The position numbers and the translations under genes were made by a program. The notes beneath the pieces are model-generated. The model made no database searches, was not told the origin of the DNA, and was given only the letters and a program-made list of their open reading frames with translations. Shown one piece after another: positions 9,474-19,191 of a DNA stretch of 33,367 nt; positions within the stretch are counted from its first letter, which is position 1; every line of letters starts with the position of its first letter. The DNA is from Filomicrobium sp. (GTDB lineage: Bacteria; Pseudomonadota; Alphaproteobacteria; Rhizobiales; Hyphomicrobiaceae): contig NZGY01000022.1 in the NCBI GenBank assembly GCA_002689605.1, positions 1 to 33,367 of the forward strand, read 5' to 3'.

Positions 9474-10489
9474 ACAGTCGCCCTTCAACGCTAGATTCGA
9501 CAAGCATTGTGCAGACCGGACCAGCCATCCTCTGCATGCTTTGTAGCGTTGGCCTTCTCACCTGCAATGATACCATTGTGAAATCTCTGAGTGCGCATTA
9601 TCCAACCGGGCAGTTGTTGTTCATCCGTGGGATCTTTATATGGCCTTGGATCTTCGGTCTGGCATTGTGGTATGGCGGCCTTCATACCCTGAAGATTAAA
9701 AGCTTCGATGGCCAGATCCTGCGTAGCCTATGTGTGATTGCGAGCGCATTCCTTTTCGTTGCGGGGCTGCGCGTCCTTCCATTGGCCGAGACTGTTGCCG
9801 CTGCTTTTACAGGCCCCCTGTTCATCACGGCTCTAGCCCCTTTCATGCTTGGTGAACGCGTCGGCTGGCGAAGATGGCTAGCAGTTTGCGTAGGGTTCGG
9901 TGGTGCGCTCCTCATGATCAAGCCTGGCACGGATACTCTACAATTGGCAGTATTGTTTCCGCTTGCCGCTGCATTTTGCGCTGGATTAAAGGATGTCATC
10001 ACACGCCGCATAGCACAGACCGAGTCACCGGTTGCCGTGCTTGCTGTTGCAACAGCTGCCATGGTGATTGCGGGTGCAGCAACGCTTCCATTTGCCTGGG
10101 TGGACATACGAACTGATCACTTGTGGCGTTTTGCACTGATGGCTGCCGTTATCGCACCAGCTCAATTGTTGATGATCGAAGCTTTCCGTCGTGGCGAAGC
10201 TGCCGTTGTTGCTCCGTTCAAATACACCTCCTTGATATGGGCTCTTATCCTTGGCTTCTTGGTGTTCGGAGATTTTCCAGATAGCTGGACCCTCGGAGGT
10301 GCAGCCATCATTATGTCAGCGGGGCTGTATGTCCTGCATCGAGAAGCTATTGTACGACGGAGCCAAAGGCATGCTGAGAACAGCCCCCCCCCCCAGCGCA
10401 CAAAACATCAGCTCAGAGTGCCAATAGTTCAGATTCATCTATTAGACCGGTTTCCAGTTGAAAGGGCCCTAAGTGACAAAACTCAATGA
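9470..10489 (+). CDS. EamA/DMT family transporter
   Basis: Ten-TM-like hydrophobic pattern with LPLAETVAAAFTGPLFITALAPFMLGERVGWRRWLAVCVGFGGALLMIKPG. Confidence 0.88.
   Translation: MNSRPSTLDSTSIVQTGPAILCMLCSVGLLTCNDTIVKSLSAHYPTGQLLFIRGIFIWPWIFGLALWYGGLHTLKIKSFDGQILRSLCVIASAFLFVAGLRVLPLAETVAAAFTGPLFITALAPFMLGERVGWRRWLAVCVGFGGALLMIKPGTDTLQLAVLFPLAAAFCAGLKDVITRRIAQTESPVAVLAVATAAMVIAGAATLPFAWVDIRTDHLWRFALMAAVIAPAQLLMIEAFRRGEAAVVAPFKYTSLIWALILGFLVFGDFPDSWTLGGAAIIMSAGLYVLHREAIVRRSQRHAENSPPPQRTKHQLRVPIVQIHLLDRFPVERALSDKTQ
10383..10395 (+). repeat. Poly-C homopolymer tract (11 C) in the 3' end of the EamA gene; coordinates approximate
   Basis: Direct reading: cag ccccccccccc agcgcac. Confidence 0.9.
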
Positions 10490-11792
10490 AATGACTGCGA
10501 CAGAGGCTGCCAATAAGATTGCGACTGGCGAAGCCACGGCAGAGCAATTGGTGCAAGCTTGCCTTGATAGGATCTCAGAGCGTGAGGACGACGTGCAGGC
10601 ATGGGTTTACCTGGACCCTGACTATGCGCTTTCCCAGGCAAGGACGGCCGATGAGGCGCGGAATAGTGGCAAAGGGATTGGCCCTCTCCACGGCGTGCCT
10701 GTTGGGATTAAAGATATCATTGATACAGCCGATATGCCGACGGAGAACGGGTCCCCAATCTTTGCAGGGCGCCGGACCAACCATGACGCCAGATGTGTTG
10801 CGGCTTTGCGTGCCGCCGGCGCGATTGTTATGGGCAAGACTGTTACGACGGAACTAGCAAACCTTTGTCCGAATAAGACGCGCAATCCGCACAATTTGGA
10901 ACATACGCCTGGAGGATCTTCATCTGGATCTGGTGCAGGCGTTGCGGATTTTCACATCCCGCTTGCACTCGGCACACAGACGGGCGGCTCGGTGATAAGG
11001 CCAGCATCTTTCAATGGTATATATGGCCTTAAGCCAACGCTTGGTCTGATCCCGCGTGGCGGTGTGTTAATGCAGTCGCATATGCTAGATACTGTCGGCA
11101 CTTACGGGCGATCATTGGATGATCTTGCCCTGATTACCGACGTAATCTCCATCTACGAACCCGAAGACGCGCAGAGTTACACTGGTAGCCGCGGGAGCCT
11201 GCGCGACATGCTTGCGCAAGAACCACCACGCACGCCGCGCTTTGCTTTTCTACGAACACCGGCATGGGACCACGCCGAGCCGGAAGCGCAAAAGGCCATT
11301 GAGGATGTTGCGGCATCACTTGGCGATCAATGCGAAACAATGGACCTACCGGAACCATTTGATCAGATCATCGATTTGCATCTGACCGTCATGGGCGCTG
11401 AAGATCTAGCCTACTACGGAGAGTATCTCGAAAAACAAACTGAGTTGCTCAGTGATGTCATAAAGGAACGTCTCGAGCATGCGAAGACCATTCGCGGAGA
11501 TGCCTATGTCAAAGCTCTGCTTGCCCGCGAAACGATTTACGAAAGTTTGGTGAAGCTGCTTGGTGATTACGACGCAGTTTTGTGTCTGCCATCTTGTGGG
11601 CCAGCACCGAAGAGCCTTGAAACGACAGGCAGTGCGATTTTCAATGGTCTTTGGACCTATCTCGGTGTCCCGTGTGTGTCGTTGCCGAAACTGACCATCA
11701 ACGGAATGCCCCTAGGCGTCCAACTGGTTGGCATGCGTGGCGACGAAGGCCGCTTGCTCAGAACTGCGCGTTGGTTGGATAACCAGCTATAG
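10473..11792 (+). CDS. Amidase (amidase signature family)
   Basis: GIKDIIDTADMPTENGS, TPGGSSSGSGAGVADFHIPLALGTQTGGSVIRPASFNGIYGLKPT (Ser-cisSer-Lys triad context). GTG start overlaps the EamA 3' end by 17 nt. Confidence 0.93.
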   Translation: MTKLNEMTATEAANKIATGEATAEQLVQACLDRISEREDDVQAWVYLDPDYALSQARTADEARNSGKGIGPLHGVPVGIKDIIDTADMPTENGSPIFAGRRTNHDARCVAALRAAGAIVMGKTVTTELANLCPNKTRNPHNLEHTPGGSSSGSGAGVADFHIPLALGTQTGGSVIRPASFNGIYGLKPTLGLIPRGGVLMQSHMLDTVGTYGRSLDDLALITDVISIYEPEDAQSYTGSRGSLRDMLAQEPPRTPRFAFLRTPAWDHAEPEAQKAIEDVAASLGDQCETMDLPEPFDQIIDLHLTVMGAEDLAYYGEYLEKQTELLSDVIKERLEHAKTIRGDAYVKALLARETIYESLVKLLGDYDAVLCLPSCGPAPKSLETTGSAIFNGLWTYLGVPCVSLPKLTINGMPLGVQLVGMRGDEGRLLRTARWLDNQL

Positions 11793-11812
11793 GTAACGGC
11801 CTTATGTCGTTT

Positions 11813-11838
11813 GGGAGTGGCATCGGCATGCCGCTCCC
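11813..11838. terminator. Stem-loop between convergent genes, likely bidirectional terminator
   Basis: gggagtggcat-cggc-atgccgctccc: 11-bp stem with one G.T wobble and a 4-nt loop. Confidence 0.6.
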
Positions 11839-11865
11839 GCCTTATAGGACAATGCGATGCGCGCA

Positions 11866-12630
11866 CTATTCGGCGCGGATGATCTTTTCGAACTTGGCCA
11901 CCGAACGTGGATTCACAAGCGGCTTTCCGTTGATAAAGAATGTGGGTGTCTCAAGCACTCCAAATGTCCCGTCGGCCCGGTTTCGGGCATCCATAATTTT
12001 CTTCAACAATTCCTGTCGCCCGAGACAGGCCTCAAAACTCTTTTCATCCCCTCCATATTCCTTGAATATTCTGGCCAACCCACTGCGCAGATCTTGCCCC
12101 TTTCGCGTGAGCCAATCCTGTTGCCTTTCCAAGAGTGCCCATAAGAACTTGTAGCTGTCTGGTCGTTTCACACAATATGTGAGCATGGCAGAGGCCGCCG
12201 CAATTCGATCTAGCGGAAAGGGACGGATGATAAGCTGCATGTCACCTTTATCGATGTACTTTGATTGCAGTACTGGCAGGATCTTCCGCTGGAAGTGACC
12301 GCACAAACCACAGCTCACCGATGTGTAGGCGACAATCGTCGTTCGCGCGCCCGAACTGCCAAGTCTTAGTTCAGGTAACGAACCTGGTTTGAGCAAATCC
12401 GCAAATCGCTCATTGCCGAGCGCGTCGGGGATCGGTGGTTGGAATTGACTGTGGCTACCAGAATTGCTTTGTGCCATCGCAAATGGCACAGCGGCGCAAA
12501 CCATCAATGCTGCAACAAGCCCATAATTTGCGTGCGACCAAAACCAGAGCAACTTCAGCATCACGATATCCAGCATCTTAGTCTCACCACTACAAGCCGC
12601 CAGCATTGTTTCTGGACAACATTCATGCAC
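11866..12630 (-). CDS. DsbA-like thioredoxin-fold (thiol:disulfide interchange) protein, exported
   Basis: TTIVAYTSVSCGLCGHFQRKILPVLQSKYIDKGDMQLIIRPFPLD...ETPTFFINGKPL; CGLC in the CxxC position; hydrophobic N-terminal segment. Confidence 0.85.
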   Translation of the reverse strand: MHECCPETMLAACSGETKMLDIVMLKLLWFWSHANYGLVAALMVCAAVPFAMAQSNSGSHSQFQPPIPDALGNERFADLLKPGSLPELRLGSSGARTTIVAYTSVSCGLCGHFQRKILPVLQSKYIDKGDMQLIIRPFPLDRIAAASAMLTYCVKRPDSYKFLWALLERQQDWLTRKGQDLRSGLARIFKEYGGDEKSFEACLGRQELLKKIMDARNRADGTFGVLETPTFFINGKPLVNPRSVAKFEKIIRAE

Positions 12631-12695
12631 GCTTAGGTGGCGCGTCCTAGCTCCCGGCGATAATTTCTTCTTGAGACGGCATCAGAGCTTCATGC

Positions 12696-13952
12696 TCAAG
12701 ACAGAAAAGTTTCTTCAAAGGGAAACTGCGACAACACTTCTATTCCAGTCTCAGTCACCAAACATTGTTCCTCCAGCTTGACACCCTCACCTCGACCTTC
12801 TTCGCCGATGAAGCTCTCGACGCAAATTGTCATGTTGGGTTTAACAACCCCGTCGTAGCCAGCATCAGGAAAGTCTGCGCGATGGTAGAGATAGGGGTAC
12901 TCGCCTGTCATTCCCGTGCCGTGAGCTGACAGATAATACCTGTTGGCGAAATACTTATCGGGAATGCTCCAGGCCTGCTCCGCGTATTCTCGGAAACTCA
13001 TTCCGGGTTTCAAGATACCGATATTGTGGTGAACCTGTTCGAAAGCGGTGCGGTAAAGATCCTTCTGCGCATCACTCGGTTTATCTGGTCCGGCGTGGAA
13101 GGTCCGTGAAAAGTCGCAGCAGTATCCATAGCAACCAACAACGTCTGTATCGAGTGCGATGAGAGCATTGGGAGCAATTATGCTATCGGATGACTCCTGG
13201 AACCACGGGTTGGTACGTTCGCCAGCATTCAGCAGGCGCGTCTCGACATAGTCGCCACCTTGGGCGATGACGCCTTGATGTAACACTGACCACAATTCAT
13301 TCTCAGTCATGCTTGGCTTGATGGCATCACGCAAGTTGGCAACTGCTCGCTCCGTTGACTTGATCGATGCACGAATGCACTTCAGTTCTTCTGTGGACTT
13401 GATAGATCGTGCATGTTCAACCGGTTCTTGGGCATCACAAATTCGGAAGCCTTCCTGTGCAATGGCACCAGCAGCCCCGGCGTTGAACCGCTCAACACCG
13501 ACACAGGCAGCTTGACCCACTTTTTCTCTCAGCGTTGACGCCATATCTCGTGCCCAGTGCACCTCACGTTCGGCGATCGCTGGTCCAGCCGCGACGAAGC
13601 TAGCCGTTATAGATGGGCGCACTTCAGAGATTGTCTGAAAACCACCGGCAAGGTGCATGCAGCCAGTGAACTCATAAAGAATGGCATCTGCCTCTGTCAG
13701 CAACAGATAGCGCGCGGGCGCGTTGCGTCCTGTAAAGACTTGCATATTGCGCGTGCCAGTTGCATCCTTGATGTTAACAGAGTCGTTGAGAATGAGCGCA
13801 GCAATGCCGCGCTTTGCCATCTCGGAGCGCACGCGGCCGAGGCGGTATTGGCGAACAGCCACTTCATCGATTTCTCCAGCATCGGGACTGCGATCAAGCA
13901 ATCGTATATCTTTGAGCCCTGCGCGATCTGCGTGCCAATCGAAGTTTGTCAT
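12696..13952 (-). CDS. M24 family metallopeptidase-fold protein, DddP-like
   Basis: NELWSVLHQGVIAQGGDYVETRLLNAGERTNPWFQESSDSIIAPNALIALDTDVVGCYGYCCDFSRTF...HGTGMTGEYPYLYH...CVESFIGEEGRGEGVKLEEQCLVTE (pita-bread metal ligands D, D, H, E, E). Confidence 0.85.
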   Translation of the reverse strand: MTNFDWHADRAGLKDIRLLDRSPDAGEIDEVAVRQYRLGRVRSEMAKRGIAALILNDSVNIKDATGTRNMQVFTGRNAPARYLLLTEADAILYEFTGCMHLAGGFQTISEVRPSITASFVAAGPAIAEREVHWARDMASTLREKVGQAACVGVERFNAGAAGAIAQEGFRICDAQEPVEHARSIKSTEELKCIRASIKSTERAVANLRDAIKPSMTENELWSVLHQGVIAQGGDYVETRLLNAGERTNPWFQESSDSIIAPNALIALDTDVVGCYGYCCDFSRTFHAGPDKPSDAQKDLYRTAFEQVHHNIGILKPGMSFREYAEQAWSIPDKYFANRYYLSAHGTGMTGEYPYLYHRADFPDAGYDGVVKPNMTICVESFIGEEGRGEGVKLEEQCLVTETGIEVLSQFPFEETFLS

Positions 13953-14172
13953 TGTTGCAGTTTGCTCCTATTCCAGAACTGACGTCTCAACTCCAACTTG
14001 CTCAACAACTTTGAGTGCGATCTGATAATAGCTTTCAACGCGATCAGATATTGCCTAGTTACCAGCTCAGATGCCTCGCTCTGAAGCGACGCTTAATGTC
14101 TTGAGGACGAGACAGCGGGTTTGCGACTATTGTAAATTGAACATCGGAACATCTGATGCAGGAGACGTAAGC

Positions 14173-14568
14173 ATGCCAAACATTGTTGGCACATGGCGGT
14201 TGGTTCGCGGATCAGCTGTCGATCAAGATGGGAACCAATTGGCGCCACCCTACGGCGGGGAACAGGCCATGGGCCGTGTCACTTTCAATTCTGATGGGCG
14301 GATGATGGCCGTTCTTTGTGATGGCAGACCATGCTTACCACCAGAGGAAGTGAGAGAGTACACGTCGTACTGCGGCAACTACACTTTTGATGGCAAGCGA
14401 TTAATCACACGGGTCGACGCCGCTTCGGATGCGGATCGCATGGGCACCGATCAGGTGCGTGACGTTCATTTTGAGGGTGAGCTTATGGTATTGCGCCCAC
14501 CGGTGAAGGCATATGGATCTACGGTCCAGCAGCGCGAGTTGGCATGGGAGAAAATTGCCGACGTTTGA
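14173..14568 (+). CDS. Lipocalin-like domain protein
   Basis: MPNIVGTWRLVRGSAVDQDGNQLAPPYGGEQAMGRVTFNSDGRMMAVLCDGR...: GTWRL N-terminal lipocalin-like motif. ATG at 14173 preferred over 14071. Confidence 0.75.
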   Translation: MPNIVGTWRLVRGSAVDQDGNQLAPPYGGEQAMGRVTFNSDGRMMAVLCDGRPCLPPEEVREYTSYCGNYTFDGKRLITRVDAASDADRMGTDQVRDVHFEGELMVLRPPVKAYGSTVQQRELAWEKIADV

Positions 14569-14624
14569 AGACGGACCAGCTTTTTCTGCTCAATCAACTC
14601 AATGTGGAATGTGCCGTCTTAACT

Positions 14625-16022
14625 TCAGGCAATAGCAACAGGCTCCAGTGTTTTCAGCATCCACCGCGCGAGCGATGTCATTCTAGCATCCTCGTGTTTC
14701 TGACCAATGAGCTGCACACCAACCGGCAAGCCATCAACGGCAAGAATAGGCACGTTTACGACAGGTGCAAATAGCATCGAACTTGGATAGTTGAAAACTG
14801 CATTTCCGGTCGGTCGCGCCGCCCGTGGCTCGCCCGGTTTGTCTCCTGCCCAAATCGGTGCCGGCCCGGGACATGATAATGAAATCATTGCATCCGCTTT
14901 GCGTGCCACCTGTCCATGCACTGCTTGTGCCTTTGTCCGTTCCAACAAACGCGCCTGATAGTCCGCCGGCGTCAACGCCTCCGCCTTCTCGAGCGTTGCC
15001 ATCGCCCGCGCACTCAAACCACCACCTTTTTCCTCTACAATATTGCGTTGATACCATCGGTTCTCCCAACCAGTGATATCCGCGCAAATTGCTGTCGCTT
15101 CGCTGATCGCTTGCTCGATTAGTTCCACCTCCGGATCATTGCGACGGTCCAGCAGCTCAATACCAGCGGCGACCAATTGCTCTCGGAAAGCCGCAAACGC
15201 TTGCTTGCTCTTTTCGTCCAGAGCTCCCCATCCTTCGGTTTCGAGAACAATGAGTCGTTGAGGCTTTATAGGAAGCGGTGCTGCAAGCGGACCACTCAGA
15301 GCCATACAGCCACGGTCTCCACCAGCGCGCCTCGCGATCTCAATTGATGCCTGCCACATGTCTTCAATGCATCCAGCGTGAACGCCATGCGTGCTCATAC
15401 TGGTGGCCATTCGCTCTCCACGATTGATGGCCCCTTGAGTTGGCTTCAATGACACGTTGCCACAGAAACCAGACGGCCGAATAATTGATCCACCAACTTG
15501 GCTGCCAATTGCTGCGGGCATCATATGGGCTGCGACCGCGGCTGCTGAACCAGAAGATGATCCACCAGGCGTCCGCGCTTGATCAAACGGATTGGTTGTC
15601 GGGCCAGGATGAGCGCCGCCCAACTCCGCTGTGACCGTCTTGCCGAAGATCACCGCACCTGCTTGTCGCAATGCCCAAACGGCCGCGTTATCACGCTTAG
15701 GAAAGTTTCCTTTGAGTGCCTCGCAATTCATCTCGGTAGGCATCTCTCGGGTTTCAAGAAGATCTTTGATCCCAATGGGCATGCCATCAATGCTCGATAA
15801 AGGATCGCCATCCTTATAGCGCTTGGTACTAGCATCTGCGGCAGCACGCGCGGTTTCGCGATTGAGATTTGCAAAGGCTTGAACGACTGGCTCTCGTTCA
15901 TCGATTGTCGCAAGACATCTCTCTAGATAGTCTCTTGGCGTATCAGCCCCCTCTCGGAAGCTCGCCACGGCATCATGGAATGTCAGCTGCTTGAATGTGC
16001 GAGGATCATAAGTGCCAGGCAT
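14625..16022 (-). CDS. Amidase (amidase signature family)
   Basis: GIKDLLETREMPTEMNC, TPGGSSSGSAAAVAAHMMPAAIGSQVGGSIIRPSGFCGNVSLKPT. Confidence 0.93.
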   Translation of the reverse strand: MPGTYDPRTFKQLTFHDAVASFREGADTPRDYLERCLATIDEREPVVQAFANLNRETARAAADASTKRYKDGDPLSSIDGMPIGIKDLLETREMPTEMNCEALKGNFPKRDNAAVWALRQAGAVIFGKTVTAELGGAHPGPTTNPFDQARTPGGSSSGSAAAVAAHMMPAAIGSQVGGSIIRPSGFCGNVSLKPTQGAINRGERMATSMSTHGVHAGCIEDMWQASIEIARRAGGDRGCMALSGPLAAPLPIKPQRLIVLETEGWGALDEKSKQAFAAFREQLVAAGIELLDRRNDPEVELIEQAISEATAICADITGWENRWYQRNIVEEKGGGLSARAMATLEKAEALTPADYQARLLERTKAQAVHGQVARKADAMISLSCPGPAPIWAGDKPGEPRAARPTGNAVFNYPSSMLFAPVVNVPILAVDGLPVGVQLIGQKHEDARMTSLARWMLKTLEPVAIA

Positions 16023-16040
16023 ATCTGCTCTTTCAAAAAT

Positions 16041-17411
16041 TTAAGATACCTGTTCCAGATTTGGTTGGGGAAATTGCCCACGAGCCTCTTCGAAGGCCTT
16101 ACCGATCCGAAGTGCCAACGGATCATCAAAATGCCGCACAACTATTTGCAATGCTGTCGGCAGCCCCTTGGCGGTCAGATTTATTGGCACCGATAATGCG
16201 GCAAGTTCAAGGTAATTGACGAACCGGGTTAGGATCGACAGTGGCATAATGCTTTCGTCTGCGTCTGAAATGGGAATAGCTGCCATTGGTATCGTCGGCA
16301 GAATGATAGCCTCAATGTTATCGATAACGGCCTCAAAGTCTCGGATGGACGTCTCACGAGCGCGTCGGATGCGGACGAGATCTGCTGCTGTTATTGACTT
16401 GCCGTATCTAAATCTATTGCGGTTTGGCTCGCCAAGTTTCGATTCCGGATCCTCGACCAAATCGGCATAGGTTGCATAAGACTCTGACGACGACACCTGA
16501 CCACACAGACGCTGGTATGCCTTGTAGTCCAGAGGCAATTTAGCTTGCGAAATGGTGGCGCCAGCTTCTCGCAGGCGATTGACAGCAAGTTCGAACGCAG
16601 CGGCAACTTCATCGGTGAGAAAGGGCATTTCAGAAAGTTCCAAGCGCGCCAACCGCACACCTTGAATGCCTCGATCAAGTTGCCGTATGGGGCAAGGGAA
16701 ACTTCTACCAACAGTCGTTGGATCGCTGGGATCTGCACCCTGCATAGCAGCCAGCATGTGTGCAGCAAGTTCCACATTGCTTGTCAGAGGCCCGACAGTG
16801 TCCAGCGTCTCGGATAAAGGCGTGACGCCTGTACGGCTCACTAAACCAATCGATGACTTGTGTCCGACACAACCGCATACAGCCGCTGGTATCCGCACGG
16901 AGCCACCAGTGTCAGTACCCAACCCAGCGCTTGCCAGTCCCGATCCGACCAGCACACCCGTTCCACTTGATGAACCTCCTGGGACATGTGGAACGTCCAT
17001 ACTCCAAGGATTGACCGGCGTTCCAACTGTCTCATTGGTTCCCCAACTGCCGATTGCGAACTCAACTGTATTGGCTTTGGCAATAGGAATTGCACCTACG
17101 GCCCGCAAACCTGCTACAGCAGGTGCGTCCTTCAATGCGGGTGTATTGTCCGCCTGGGTTAGCGATCCGGATTTGGTTGGAACCCCGGCAACGTCAATTA
17201 TGTCTTTGACCACGAACGGCAAGCCATGGAGTGGTCTCAGCGTGCTGCCACAAGACGCTAACTGATCGCGATGCTGCGCATCTGCTCTCGCCTGTTCGTC
17301 AAACCGCGCTGCGACCGCATTGAGAGAATCCTGGTGCCTATTCAATCCTTCCAGCCCAGCATTCACGGCCTCTTGCGCATGTCCCGGCTTGGGCACCCCA
17401 TTCACTGACAT
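16041..17411 (-). CDS. Amidase (amidase signature family)
   Basis: LPFVVKDIIDVAGVPTKSGS, VPGGSSSGTGVLVGSGLASAGLGTDTGGSVRIPAAVCGCVGHKSS. Confidence 0.93.
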   Translation of the reverse strand: MSVNGVPKPGHAQEAVNAGLEGLNRHQDSLNAVAARFDEQARADAQHRDQLASCGSTLRPLHGLPFVVKDIIDVAGVPTKSGSLTQADNTPALKDAPAVAGLRAVGAIPIAKANTVEFAIGSWGTNETVGTPVNPWSMDVPHVPGGSSSGTGVLVGSGLASAGLGTDTGGSVRIPAAVCGCVGHKSSIGLVSRTGVTPLSETLDTVGPLTSNVELAAHMLAAMQGADPSDPTTVGRSFPCPIRQLDRGIQGVRLARLELSEMPFLTDEVAAAFELAVNRLREAGATISQAKLPLDYKAYQRLCGQVSSSESYATYADLVEDPESKLGEPNRNRFRYGKSITAADLVRIRRARETSIRDFEAVIDNIEAIILPTIPMAAIPISDADESIMPLSILTRFVNYLELAALSVPINLTAKGLPTALQIVVRHFDDPLALRIGKAFEEARGQFPQPNLEQVS

Positions 17412-17441
17412 CGGTTACACCATAGTGCTTGTAAGACGGGC

Positions 17442-18083
17442 CTAGTAGATCGTTTCCTTGAGCCGCTTTGGATAATTGCAGTCATATTCATCTCCATCAA
17501 ACTCCTGGCTGAGCGTGGAAATGATCTGGCCGGTCGTCGGCAGCTCCGACCTAACGATCTGACTTTCAGCCTGCCACAATTTTGACCGCACGAGCGCCTT
17601 CGGACACTGAAAATAGATAGTGTCAACTTTGACAAGAATGACTGTCGCTGGGACTTTACCCTGCATTTCAAAGGATGCACGCAACTCCGGTTCGGTAACG
17701 ATGTAGCCGCGCCCATTAATACGTATAGTTTCACCAATGCCGGGGATCAGGAAAAGCAGCGAGGCGCGCGGATCAACCACAAGATTGCGCAAGTTATCGA
17801 TACGATTATTGCCGCGTCTATCAGGTATCGCCACCGTATGCTCGTCGAGTACGCCCGCGAAACCTGGAGGATCCCCACGAGGTGAACAATCAACACCGTC
17901 TGGCCCAACAGTTGCCAACACGACGAACGGCGATTTCTCTATGAACGCCCGGTAATGATCAGAGATGTAGCCAATTTCCTTGACCAGTGAGGCCGGATTA
18001 GCTGGGCCATACGTCTCTTCAAGCTCGGTGAGAGAGGAGATTGTATAGTCTGCGTAGGCGCCTAATTCAGATTTGCTCTTCAT
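17442..18083 (-). CDS. Pyridoxamine 5'-phosphate oxidase-like FMN-binding flavoprotein
   Basis: FIEKSPFVVLATVGPDGVDCSPRGDPPGFAGVLDEHTVAIPDRRGNNRIDNLRNLVVDPRASLLFLIPGIGETIRINGRGYI. Confidence 0.9.
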   Translation of the reverse strand: MKSKSELGAYADYTISSLTELEETYGPANPASLVKEIGYISDHYRAFIEKSPFVVLATVGPDGVDCSPRGDPPGFAGVLDEHTVAIPDRRGNNRIDNLRNLVVDPRASLLFLIPGIGETIRINGRGYIVTEPELRASFEMQGKVPATVILVKVDTIYFQCPKALVRSKLWQAESQIVRSELPTTGQIISTLSQEFDGDEYDCNYPKRLKETIY

Positions 18084-18138
18084 TATCTCCCTTGCCTTTC
18101 ATGGAAGAACTTTTGTTGGCCGCTTGCTGTGTCGCGAA

Positions 18139-19191
18139 CTACTTGTTTCTCTCTGGACCATAGTTCATTTTTCGGAACCAGGTCATGTACTCGACATAAG
18201 TTATGGGATCATACTTCGGAGGATTGTCGGGTGTCGTACACGTAGGCAAGCAACTCATTTGGTGTTCCGCCCAACAGTCAAAGAAAAATGGCAAAGCAAA
18301 TCTCTCCTCACCTGTTCGGTTAACGACCCTGTGCGGAGTTGCAAGAAAGCGATCGTTGGTCCAGCGGCGCAGCATGTCTCCACCGTTGACAAGGAAAGCA
18401 CCATCGTTGACAGGAGCATCGATCCACTTTCCACTTGGACCACGTACGGACAGGCCAGGCACCTTGTTGGGTGCAAGCAATGTCATAAAGCTGGTGTCGG
18501 TATGGGGCGCCAAACCAAACTCGTTATCCTCGACAACCTCCTGCGGCGGATAATGAGACATTCGCAGTTTGTACATCGGCTTGGCAAATGCTTCGTCGAA
18601 GTAGCTCTCCGGCAGATCCAGCGCCAAGGCATAGAGCGGCACAAGTTTCAACGCCAGCGCCTCCAATGCATTCATGTAGTTAAGACACGTCTCACGAAAC
18701 CCCGGCAGATCTGATGGCCACTTGTTGGGTGTGCGGAAAGCCTTTCCGGCAAGCACATCAGGGTCGTCTGGGGTCAGGTCCCGTGCAATGAAGAATGCTT
18801 CGTTCACATTGGGTTTGTTGTTCTGATTGAGCTGAGAGTGACGCGTCGTCCCGCCCCGCATCGGCAAATAGCCAATGTTGTACTCGTTGAGTTTAAGTTT
18901 TAGCTTGTCTTCTAGCGGTTGGGCGTGGAAACGCGCAGCGGCCGCGAAAGCCTCGTCGATCAATTCTTGCGGCACGCCGTGATTGGTAATGAAATAGAAT
19001 CCGATATTCTCAAAAGCATGGCGTAATTCCACGGCAGCCTGCTCCTTTGCTCCGGGTTCGCCAGTGAGATATGGGCCCAAGTCAATGATCGGAATTTCAT
19101 CGACGGCATCCTTACGTAAAGGTGCCAGGGATGGGGCTGGACTTGCCATTCGTTCCTCCAATCTGATGACGTGATCAGCCAACCTCTTCAA
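18139..19191 (-). CDS. 2-oxoglutarate/Fe(II)-dependent oxygenase (isopenicillin N synthase-like)
   Basis: EIPIIDLGPYL, FYFITNHGVPQELIDEAF, HTDTSFMTLL (HxD), ATPHRVVNRTGEERFALPFFFD. Confidence 0.92.
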   Translation of the reverse strand: MKRLADHVIRLEERMASPAPSLAPLRKDAVDEIPIIDLGPYLTGEPGAKEQAAVELRHAFENIGFYFITNHGVPQELIDEAFAAAARFHAQPLEDKLKLKLNEYNIGYLPMRGGTTRHSQLNQNNKPNVNEAFFIARDLTPDDPDVLAGKAFRTPNKWPSDLPGFRETCLNYMNALEALALKLVPLYALALDLPESYFDEAFAKPMYKLRMSHYPPQEVVEDNEFGLAPHTDTSFMTLLAPNKVPGLSVRGPSGKWIDAPVNDGAFLVNGGDMLRRWTNDRFLATPHRVVNRTGEERFALPFFFDCWAEHQMSCLPTCTTPDNPPKYDPITYVEYMTWFRKMNYGPERNK

